29,236 nucleotides of DNA from DAONFI01 sp035403485 (GTDB lineage Bacteria > Planctomycetota > Phycisphaerae > SM23-33): positions 1 to 29,236 of the forward strand of contig CAZIAZ010000037.1 of assembly GCA_964536835.1 (NCBI GenBank), written 5' to 3'. The notes under the pieces were generated by a model that saw only the letters and a program-made list of their open reading frames with translations, had not been told where the DNA came from and searched no databases. This document shows positions 22,863-29,236 of this stretch, piece by piece. Both the position numbers and the translations under genes were made by a program. Numbering within the stretch: position 1 is the stretch's first letter; each line of letters begins with the position of its first letter.

Positions 22863-24404
22863 ATGATTTCCAGAATTCATTCTGCCATTCTGCAGGGCAT
22901 TGATGCGTCGGCGTGCGAAATAGAGGCTGATGTGTCCAAGGGCGGCGTAGGCGAAATAAAACTTGTCGGACTTGCGGACGCATCGGTACGTGAGTCGACC
23001 AGCCGCATACAGGCTGCCATGCGAAACAGCGGATATCGCTGGCCCGGCCCCAAAGTGACGATAAATCTGGCGCCAGCCGATGTACACAAGGATTCGGCAG
23101 CCTTTGACCTGCCCATAGCCGTCGCATGCATGCTTGCCGGCGGAATTTTCCAGAGTGACCTGGCGGATGAATATCTGGTTATGGGCGAGCTTGCGCTGGA
23201 CGGCAGACTTCGTGCGGTACGTGGGGCGTTGGCTGTTGCCATGCTGGCTCAGAGTCTGGGAAAGCGTGGCGTGATTCTGCCGGCTGATAACGCGCGGGAA
23301 GCTGCGGTCGTCGCAGGTGTTGACGTCATACCTGTAAAATATCTTTCGGACGCGGTGGGCTTTCTTGGCGGGGTTCTGCCGCTTGATGCCGCCTGTGAGG
23401 ATATTGAAAAAATCTTTAATGTCGATTCGGCCTATGACATGGATTTTGCCGATGTACGCGGCCAGGAGTCAGCCAAACGCGCGTTGACGGTGGCTGCCGC
23501 CGGGCATCACAACATTCTCCTGATAGGCCCGCCAGGCAGCGGCAAAACTATGTTGGCAAAACGCATTCCCACCATACTTCCGCCGCTTACGGTGGAAGAA
23601 TCGCTTGAAACCACGCGCGTATATTCAGCCCGCGGCCTTCTTTCCGCCGGCCAAAGCCTGATGACCCGTCGGCCGGTTCGCACGCCGCATCATTCGAGTT
23701 CGTCGGCTGCTCTTGTCGGCGGCGGTGCGATTCCGCAGCCTGGCGAAGTGTCGCTGGCGCACCACGGCGTTCTGTTCCTCGACGAATTTCCTGAATTCGC
23801 CAGAACCACGCTTGAAATGATTCGTCAGCCGCTCGAGGACGGCTGCGTTACGATACCGCGCGTCCACAGTACGATAAAATTTCCTGCACAGATTATGCTC
23901 GTGGCTGCGATGAACCCGTGTCCATGCGGTTATTATACCGATCCCAAGCGGCCGTGCATGTGTTCGCCGAGCCAGGTCGAGCGATATCTTTCCCGCGTAA
24001 GCGGCCCGCTTATCGACCGTATTGACATTCACGTCGAAGTGCCGCCGGTGGATTGGAAGGAACTTCGCGCGTCAAACGGCGGCATGACCAGCGAGGAAAT
24101 GCGCAAAGCCGTCTGCGAGGCACGTCAAATACAGCGCAAACGCTTTTCAAAAGCGAAAAACGCCCCCTCAACCACCACCAATGCGACGATGAATTCAAAA
24201 CAGCTGCGCGAATATTGCAAGCTGAACGGTGAATGCGAGATGCTGCTGCGGCAGGCGATGACCGAACTGGGCCTCAGTGCCAGGGCGCATGACAAGGTTT
24301 TGAGAATCGCGCGCACTATCGCTGATATCGAGAAATCTGACGACATAGCGCCTCATCACATCGCCGAAGCTATCCAGTATCGGCGGCTGGACAGAAAATT
24401 ATAA
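22863..24404 (+). CDS. comM: ComM/YifB family AAA ATPase (Mg-chelatase-like)
   Basis: This 513-residue protein belongs to the ComM family, a hexameric helicase-like AAA+ protein that promotes branch migration during natural transformation. It has an N-terminal LonS5-like region (about 20-165, with GEIKLVGLADASVRESTSRI), an AAA+ core with Walker A IGPPGSGKTMLAKRIPTILP (about 220-240) and Walker B GVLFLDEFPEF (about 302-312). A Cys-containing insertion, MNPCPCGYYTDPKRPC (about 355-370), is typical of the family, and a C-terminal helical Mg_chelatase_C domain follows. Length is normal. GGAGAG lies about 11 nt before the ATG. It is the last gene of the miaB/LtaS-like/apt run. The family is widespread in non-transformable bacteria, so its presence does not prove competence. 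Confidence 0.95.
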   Translation: MISRIHSAILQGIDASACEIEADVSKGGVGEIKLVGLADASVRESTSRIQAAMRNSGYRWPGPKVTINLAPADVHKDSAAFDLPIAVACMLAGGIFQSDLADEYLVMGELALDGRLRAVRGALAVAMLAQSLGKRGVILPADNAREAAVVAGVDVIPVKYLSDAVGFLGGVLPLDAACEDIEKIFNVDSAYDMDFADVRGQESAKRALTVAAAGHHNILLIGPPGSGKTMLAKRIPTILPPLTVEESLETTRVYSARGLLSAGQSLMTRRPVRTPHHSSSSAALVGGGAIPQPGEVSLAHHGVLFLDEFPEFARTTLEMIRQPLEDGCVTIPRVHSTIKFPAQIMLVAAMNPCPCGYYTDPKRPCMCSPSQVERYLSRVSGPLIDRIDIHVEVPPVDWKELRASNGGMTSEEMRKAVCEARQIQRKRFSKAKNAPSTTTNATMNSKQLREYCKLNGECEMLLRQAMTELGLSARAHDKVLRIARTIADIEKSDDIAPHHIAEAIQYRRLDRKL

Positions 24405-24420
24405 ACCTCTTTTCTGCCCG

Positions 24421-24455
24421 GATACGATATTTGGCTTTAAATTCAGATACGATAT
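24421..24455 (+). repeat. Short direct repeat GATACGATAT
   Basis: The 10-nt sequence occurs at 24421-24430 and 24446-24455, just after comM and before the secreted protein gene. It may be a duplicated binding site or chance. Confidence 0.3.
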
Positions 24456-24541
24456 GTGTAGAATTAATCATGGGATGTTTTATTTTGAATTTGAATGAAT
24501 GTATGAGCAGTATGTTCATAAATTCGGTGGGAGATATTCTT

Positions 24542-25843
24542 ATGAATAAATTGCTGTTATTTTGGATGGTTATGATTATAGGTTTCGGGGCCGGCTTTGC
24601 AAGGGCAGACTCAAATTCCAACACGGATGAATCGTCGTGGCGCAGTTCCGATCTGGGCGTATCCAGCTTCGGCGAACAGTGGTCAGGCCCGGCTATGCCG
24701 AAGGAACAGCTTGAGGGCAAAGTCGTGTGGGTGACAATTCTGAAGTCGTCGTCCTCCGACGTAAAGACGTTGAAAGATATGGCCCAGCTTGACAGATTGT
24801 ACCGGCGGAAGGGCGCAGTCATCATAGCCATTCACTATATCATGACGACCAAAAGCAAGGCTCTTGACAACGTGAGCCGTGCCGATGCGCGTTTCCCTGT
24901 TTACGAGAATGCCCGTGTTACCTATAAAGGCCGTGACAGAAAAGGCGTCACGAATACACGAAACGCATACCGTCTGCCGTATGCCATACTTTATGGCGCC
25001 GATGGAATGATTGCATGGGAAGGCCCGTGTATGCCTGCACAATCGCAGATGGCGGCGATACTGCAAAGAGAATTGAAAAAAATGCCTAAAAAGGCTAGCC
25101 TGCAGGATGATAATACCGATGACGAATCATCATCCATAGATGAATTGTTCGATGACCTTGATACTTCCAGAATCGCCGATATTGAATCGCTGGTGAAGAA
25201 ACACAGAATGGGACAGGCAATTGCAAAATGTGAGACATCGAAAGATGCCGATAACGACAGAACTTCTCAGGCGAAAGAATTGCTCGGCAGGCTGAAGGCT
25301 TACGCCTCGCAGCAGATGGCTGCGGCTAAGGAACAGAGAAAAATTCTGCCGTCGAAAATGGTTTCAATGCTGACGGAAATCAGGCGGGATTTTTCCGGAA
25401 CTGAATATGCCGAAGAAGCATCGGAATTGCTCGATAAGTGCAGGAAAGATAAGGAATTTCAGTCAGACCTTGATGCCGAAAGATCTTACCAGTCGGTATT
25501 GAAATATTCCGAAAGCATTCCTGTTCCTGAACAGGGCGAAAATTACGGTGAGTGGCAGAAAAAAAACCGTCGCCGGCTGGATGCTCTAAAAAGAAAAGTC
25601 GATGCTTTTAAAGATAAAAATTCACAGAGTATGTTCTGTAAAAAGCTTGACGACTTATTGAAGGATTATGAGGAAAAAAAGGTTAGCGACGTCGAAACCA
25701 ATAATGCGAAAGTAAAGCCGGTAGTGGAAAAAGTTGACAATGTCGAGGATAGTGTCAAAGATACGACTACCAGTGCGGCGGAGGAACTTCTGAAGGAAAT
25801 GAAGTTGGATTCAGAAGATTCGGGAAATAAAACCAAAGAATAG
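24542..25843 (+). CDS. Secreted thioredoxin-fold-like protein with charged helical tail
   Basis: The product is 433 residues and not a named family I recognise. The start at 24542 is chosen because GGTGGGAGA lies about 7 nt upstream and a signal peptide follows (hydrophobic core about 4-20, cleavage after ARA near 23). A frame from 24431 would bury this peptide. Residues about 50-175 look like a thioredoxin/AhpC-type fold (KVVWVTILKSSSSDVKTL, then LPYAILYGADGMIAWEGPCM), but the CxxC or peroxidatic Cys is missing, so it is not an active redox protein. Residues about 195-433 are highly charged and mostly helical, perhaps coiled coil, with acidic runs (DDNTDDESSSIDELFDDL). This suggests an exported binding or scaffold protein. 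The four-hairpin element follows. Confidence 0.72.
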   Translation: MNKLLLFWMVMIIGFGAGFARADSNSNTDESSWRSSDLGVSSFGEQWSGPAMPKEQLEGKVVWVTILKSSSSDVKTLKDMAQLDRLYRRKGAVIIAIHYIMTTKSKALDNVSRADARFPVYENARVTYKGRDRKGVTNTRNAYRLPYAILYGADGMIAWEGPCMPAQSQMAAILQRELKKMPKKASLQDDNTDDESSSIDELFDDLDTSRIADIESLVKKHRMGQAIAKCETSKDADNDRTSQAKELLGRLKAYASQQMAAAKEQRKILPSKMVSMLTEIRRDFSGTEYAEEASELLDKCRKDKEFQSDLDAERSYQSVLKYSESIPVPEQGENYGEWQKKNRRRLDALKRKVDAFKDKNSQSMFCKKLDDLLKDYEEKKVSDVETNNAKVKPVVEKVDNVEDSVKDTTTSAAEELLKEMKLDSEDSGNKTKE

Positions 25844-25881
25844 GGCGGCTCTCAGGAATTTTTAATATGTCCTTCGTAATT

Positions 25882-25972
25882 CTACGGTTTTTAAACCGTA
25901 GATGAAAGTATCCGCCGTGAGGCGGACAGGCGAAAGCCTGATGAATATGATGCTACGGGTTTTAACCCGTAG
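25882..25972. repeat. Compact four-hairpin element
   Basis: Four perfect hairpins lie in 91 nt between converging genes. H1 is CTACGGTTT-TT-AAACCGTAG (25882-25901). H2 is TCCGCC-GTGA-GGCGGA (25911-25926). H3 is CAGGC-GAAA-GCCTG (25927-25940). H4 is CTACGGGTT-TT-AACCCGTAG (25953-25972). H1 and H4 are near-identical and bracket the element. H2 and H3 are directly adjacent and both have GNRA tetraloops (GTGA, GAAA). It could be a small non-autonomous mobile element or REP-type BIME, a structured RNA, or a transcript-end structure. There is no T-run after H4 or H1. Confidence 0.75.
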
Positions 25973-25988
25973 AGATTCACTTTTTGGC

Positions 25989-26522
25989 TTACGGCTGATT
26001 GCGATATTTGTCCAGCAGTGCCGGTACCTGTTCAGGTGTGACTTGGCCGTGCACTTCTTCGTCTATCATCACTACCGGCGCCAAGCCGCATGTGCCGAGA
26101 CATCTGGCGGCGTTTAGGGAGAACATGCCGTCGCCCGACGTTTCGCCGAATTCGATTCCAAGTTCTTCGCGGAATTTATCTGCGATAGCCTGCCCGCCTT
26201 TGACGTAACATGCCGTACCGAGACAGACGTTGATTGTATGCTTGCCTTTGGGGACTGTACGGAAAAAATGGTAGAACGTCGCCACGCCGCTGACTGTTGA
26301 CGAGGGCACCTGCAATAATTGTGCGACGGCGTCCAGGGTTTTGGGCGAGAGGTATCCGAAAACTTCCTGTACTTTGTGAAGTACCTTGATTAGCTGGCTT
26401 TCTGAGTGAGGTTCTTTCCTGCACTGTTCGATGAGGGTGACAATTTCCGGTGTAAGCGCGGCTTGGGAGTCAGCCTGTACCTGTTGACGATTGTCGGTTT
26501 TGCTGTCGGCGCATTGGTTCAT
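25989..26522 (-). CDS. hydC: NAD-linked [FeFe] hydrogenase gamma subunit, NuoE-like
   Basis: This 177-residue thioredoxin-fold protein carries one [2Fe-2S] cluster and is the NuoE/HydC subunit of trimeric NAD(P)-linked hydrogenases. The four ligands lie in VCLGTACYVKG (CxxxxC, about 97-107) and CLGTCGLAP (CxxxC). The helical N-terminal part contains QEVFGYLSPKTLDAVA and VSGVATFYHFF, both standard. Its ATG overlaps the hydA stop (ATGA), so translation is coupled. Order here is hydB-hydA-hydC, with this subunit last, whereas the best-known operons have it first. Confidence 0.93.
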   Translation of the reverse strand: MNQCADSKTDNRQQVQADSQAALTPEIVTLIEQCRKEPHSESQLIKVLHKVQEVFGYLSPKTLDAVAQLLQVPSSTVSGVATFYHFFRTVPKGKHTINVCLGTACYVKGGQAIADKFREELGIEFGETSGDGMFSLNAARCLGTCGLAPVVMIDEEVHGQVTPEQVPALLDKYRNQP

Positions 26523-28312
26523 TTTATACCCCGCGGCAACTTTGCCGAATAGTGAGTATGAAGGAGTTCGTGGGCCATTTTGCCGCCGATGTCTCCGAGA
26601 TAGTTTTTATACAGTTCGATTATAGCCGGATTTTCATGGCTTTTGCGGAGCGTTTTTCGTTCGTCGATGCTGTAAAGAGCCTGTGCCCTGAGACGCATAA
26701 GTTCGGCGTCGCGTACTTTTGAACGGTGAGCCGGATATGGCTGGCCGCCGCCGCCGATACAGCCGCCCGGGCACGCCATTATCTCTATGACGTGAAACTG
26801 CTTTTCGCCGCTGATTACTTTGTCGAGCAGCGTTTTTGCGTTGACCAGGCCGTTTGCGACGCCGATATTGATTTTTCTGCCGGCGATGTCTAGGGTGGCC
26901 TGCCGCAGGCCTTCAACGGCGCGGACATCGTAAAATTCGAGTTTCTCGCACGGTTTGCCGGTCAACTTTTCATATGCCGTGCGTAGTGTGGCTTCCATGA
27001 CGCCGCCGGTACAGCCGAAGATATCGCCTGCTCCGGTTGCAATACCCAGCGGAGCGTCGAATTCCATATTCGGCAGTTTTTTCTTCGCATCCATATCCGC
27101 CGGCGACCAGTATTCGATTCCGAAACTTTTTATCATCCATATGAGTTCGCGCGTAGTAAGGACGGCGTCGGTGTACGGCTGGCCGTTTTTCATCATGTGT
27201 TCAGGCCGGGCCGCTTCATATTTTTTGGCGACGCAGGGCATTATGCCGACGACGTAAATTTTTTCCGGACTGATGCCAGCTTTTTCCGCATAGTAGGTTT
27301 TTATCAGCACCGACATCATGGACATCGGCGAGCGACACGAAGATGCGTGCGGGATAAGTTCAGGGTAGAATTTTTCGAGGTAATTCACCCAGCCTGGCGA
27401 ACAGCTCGTGAGCAGCGGCAGAGGGCCGTGGCCGTTAAGCCGGTTGATGAATTCGTTGGATTCCTCGACAATCGTCAAATCCGCGCCGAAGTCGGTGTCG
27501 AAGACCGCGTTGAAACCAAGCTGCCGCAGCGATGAAACCATCAATTCCGTACATGGCGTGCCAGGTTTCAGTCCGAAACCCTCGCCTATGGCGGCTCGTA
27601 TAGACGGGGCGGTTTGTGCGACGACGAACAGGTCGGGGTTGGCGATGGCGTCCCATACCTGTTGCGTATGACGTTTTTCCAGAAAGGCAGCCGTCGGACA
27701 GACGTTGATGCATTGGCCGCATTGTATGCAGACTGATTCATCCATGGCTTGAAGGTGTGCGGGGCTGACGTATGTTGTGAATCCGCGGCCCTGCTGCGAG
27801 AGGTTGCAGACGCCCTGTACTTCGGCGCACACGCGGACGCAGCGGCCGCAAAGTATGCACTTGTTGGGATTGCGAATGACGGACCTGCCGGATTCGTCAG
27901 CCGGCAGATCTTTGCGTCGCCCCTCGAAAAGCCGCTCCCTAACGCCTGTGCTGTACGCAAGATTCTGAAGTTCGCAATTTCCGTCCCGCTCGCATGTCTG
28001 GCAGTCTTTGGAGTGATTGTCCAGCAGCAGTTCCACGATATCCCGCCTGGCTTGCCGGACGGCTGGCGAGTTCGTTTCAATCACCATGCCGTCGGTTATC
28101 TTCACGCTGCATGAGGCCATGAAAAAGCCCATGCCCTTTACGTCGACGATGCAGACTCTGCATGAGCCGGCCAGGCTGAGTTCAGGATGAAAGCACAATC
28201 GTGGTATGTGTATGCCTATGCGGTCGGCGGCTTCCATGATGGTCAGGCCCTCTTCAAAGGCTGCCGTTCTGCCGTCGATTGTAATCGTGACCGTTTTCTT
28301 TTCTTCACTCAT
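26519..28312 (-). CDS. hydA: [FeFe] hydrogenase catalytic subunit, NuoG/HydA type
   Basis: The 597-residue subunit makes or oxidises H2. Domains in order are an N-terminal [2Fe-2S] domain (LCFHPEL, SCRVCIVDVKG), a His-Cys [4Fe-4S] site (DNHSKDCQTCERDGNCELQN), two [4Fe-4S] clusters (CILCGRCVRVC, CIQCGQCINVCP), the H-cluster domain, and the C-terminal small-subunit-like region (KSHENPAIIELYKNYLG). Of the H-cluster motifs, L2 (IMPCVAKKYE) and L3 (EIMACPGGCIGGGGQP) are standard. L1 reads TSCSPGW where the textbook motif has two adjacent Cys (TSCCPxW). The extra C-terminal [2Fe-2S] domain of longer homologues is absent. The ATG at 28312 is preferred because GGGTG lies 6 nt upstream; an in-frame GTG at 28321 is possible. 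Confidence 0.95.
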   Translation of the reverse strand: MSEEKKTVTITIDGRTAAFEEGLTIMEAADRIGIHIPRLCFHPELSLAGSCRVCIVDVKGMGFFMASCSVKITDGMVIETNSPAVRQARRDIVELLLDNHSKDCQTCERDGNCELQNLAYSTGVRERLFEGRRKDLPADESGRSVIRNPNKCILCGRCVRVCAEVQGVCNLSQQGRGFTTYVSPAHLQAMDESVCIQCGQCINVCPTAAFLEKRHTQQVWDAIANPDLFVVAQTAPSIRAAIGEGFGLKPGTPCTELMVSSLRQLGFNAVFDTDFGADLTIVEESNEFINRLNGHGPLPLLTSCSPGWVNYLEKFYPELIPHASSCRSPMSMMSVLIKTYYAEKAGISPEKIYVVGIMPCVAKKYEAARPEHMMKNGQPYTDAVLTTRELIWMIKSFGIEYWSPADMDAKKKLPNMEFDAPLGIATGAGDIFGCTGGVMEATLRTAYEKLTGKPCEKLEFYDVRAVEGLRQATLDIAGRKINIGVANGLVNAKTLLDKVISGEKQFHVIEIMACPGGCIGGGGQPYPAHRSKVRDAELMRLRAQALYSIDERKTLRKSHENPAIIELYKNYLGDIGGKMAHELLHTHYSAKLPRGIK

Positions 28313-28330
28313 GTTTTGCACCCGTGTTTT

Positions 28331-29236
28331 TCAGGTTCTGGCGATTGCGTTGAATTTGCATGCCCGGTAACAGCGGCCGCACTTGATGCAGCGGGACTGG
28401 TCTATGACGTGCGGCTTTTTGACCTGGCCGCTTATGCACGCGACCGGACAGCCGCGTGCACACGCACCGCAGCCGACGCAGGCTACCGGAATGATTTCGT
28501 AATGTACCAGCGCGGTACATTTGTGCGACGGGCAGCGTTTTTCAACGACGTGCGCTTCCCACTCGTCGCGGAAATATTTCAGCGTGCTGAGAACAGGATT
28601 CGCTCCTGCTCGGCCAAGGCCGCAGAGCGACGCACGTTTCATCAGCATCGCGAGCCGTTCCAGTTTTATCAAATCGTCCGGCTCGCCGTGGCCGGCGATT
28701 ATGCGGTCGAGTATTTCGAGCATACGAGTCGAGCCTTCGCGGCAGGGGGTGCATTTACCGCATGATTCGTCCTGTATGAACGCCAGGAAAAAGCGGCTGA
28801 TGTCCACCATGCAGTCCGTGTCGTCCATGACAATCATGCCGCCTGAACCCATTATCGACCCCAGTTGCATGAGGCTGTCGAAGTCGACGACCGTATCGAG
28901 ATATTTTTGCGGTATGCAGCCGCCGGCTGGGCCGCCGGTCTGGATGGCTTTGAGTTCATGTTTGCCGGCTACGCCGCCGCCGATATCATATACGATTTCC
29001 CGCAGCGTAGTACCCATCGGCACTTCGACGAGGCCGGTGTGTTTTACCTTGCCGGCTAACGCAAAAACTTTCGTGCCGCCGGATTTTTCCGTACCTATGC
29101 GGCTGAACCATCGTGCGCCGTACAGGATGATTACGGGTATGTTGGCGTATGTTTCCACGTTGTTGATAATCGTGGGTTTGCCCCAGAGGCCGTGGTCGGA
29201 AGGATATGGCGGCCGTATTCGCGGCTGGCCACGCTG
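28331..29236 (-). CDS. hydB: [FeFe] hydrogenase beta subunit, NuoF-like, N-terminus cut off by the window edge
   Basis: The last 301 residues of a NuoF/HydB subunit are seen; the gene enters from the right edge and its start lies outside. It carries the FMN and NAD(H) site and passes electrons between NADH, ferredoxin and HydA. The frame runs through the window edge with RIRPPYPSDHGLWGKPTIIN, the standard NuoF segment before NNVETYANIP. Then follow GGPAGGCIP, the [4Fe-4S] motif ESCGKCTPCREGSTRM, a further Cys in SLCGLGRAG, and a C-terminal ferredoxin-type pair of clusters (CVGCGACARGCP, CIKCGRCYRACK). That ferredoxin tail separates HydB-type subunits from complex I NuoF. hydA starts 18 nt after this stop. 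Confidence 0.94.
   Translation of the reverse strand, partial: QRGQPRIRPPYPSDHGLWGKPTIINNVETYANIPVIILYGARWFSRIGTEKSGGTKVFALAGKVKHTGLVEVPMGTTLREIVYDIGGGVAGKHELKAIQTGGPAGGCIPQKYLDTVVDFDSLMQLGSIMGSGGMIVMDDTDCMVDISRFFLAFIQDESCGKCTPCREGSTRMLEILDRIIAGHGEPDDLIKLERLAMLMKRASLCGLGRAGANPVLSTLKYFRDEWEAHVVEKRCPSHKCTALVHYEIIPVACVGCGACARGCPVACISGQVKKPHVIDQSRCIKCGRCYRACKFNAIART

Noticed and set aside
22863..24404. comM as evidence of a natural competence locus
   Set aside because: No other com or pil gene is present and the family is widespread in non-competent bacteria.
25882..25972. Four-hairpin element as a CRISPR remnant
   Set aside because: The two similar outer hairpins do not frame unique spacers of regular size, there are only two copies, and no cas gene is present.
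25882..25972. Four-hairpin element as an ordinary rho-independent terminator
   Set aside because: No T-run follows the stems on either strand.
28187..28765. 192-residue plus-strand ORF
   Set aside because: It lies antisense to hydA/hydB, which have unmistakable cluster motifs; a frame shadow.

Overview
The window reads as a chromosomal segment from an anaerobic planctomycete-like bacterium, most plausibly from the Phycisphaerae side of Planctomycetota. That is an inference from gene content and style; no rRNA or marker search was possible. Support comes from the mix of housekeeping genes, lineage-type secreted proteins of unknown function, an LTA-synthase-like membrane enzyme in an otherwise Gram-negative-looking gene set, and a trimeric NAD-linked [FeFe] hydrogenase. 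About 22 protein genes are visible. I see no rRNA, tRNA, CRISPR array, intact insertion sequence or prophage.

Layout. 1-4.1 kb: the start of an unknown minus-strand gene, a seven-helix membrane protein (DUF4203-like), a CBM9-like protein, an archaeal-type phosphoglycerate mutase family enzyme and a secreted protein of unknown function. 4.2-7.9 kb: rpmA with its own promoter and terminator, then a tight obgE-coaX-(MnmE-like GTPase) operon. 7.9-11.7 kb: a nitroreductase, a sigma54-type activator without a sensor domain, a secreted alpha/beta-hydrolase and pyrE. 11.8-16.1 kb: a secreted Gly/Ser-rich and TPR-like protein, a WbpA-type UDP-sugar dehydrogenase and hisD. 16.2-18.5 kb: a PTS EIIA-CBS protein coupled to an ArsB/NhaD-type ion transporter. 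18.6-24.4 kb: miaB, an LTA-synthase-like enzyme, apt and a ComM/YifB AAA ATPase. 24.5-29.2 kb: a secreted thioredoxin-fold protein, a compact four-hairpin element, and the hydrogenase genes in the order hydB (cut by the window edge)-hydA-hydC on the minus strand.

How the genes fit together. Most modules are ordinary: translation and ribosome assembly (rpmA, obgE), CoA (coaX), nucleotides (pyrE, apt), histidine (hisD), tRNA modification (miaB) and NADH/ferredoxin-linked H2 metabolism (hydBAC). Points that deserve a second look are the four-hairpin element at 25882-25972, the EIIA-CBS/antiporter pair, the truncated MnmE-like GTPase, the altered metal motif in the LTA-synthase-like enzyme, the hydrogenase gene order and its L1 motif, and two small dispersed intergenic repeat families.
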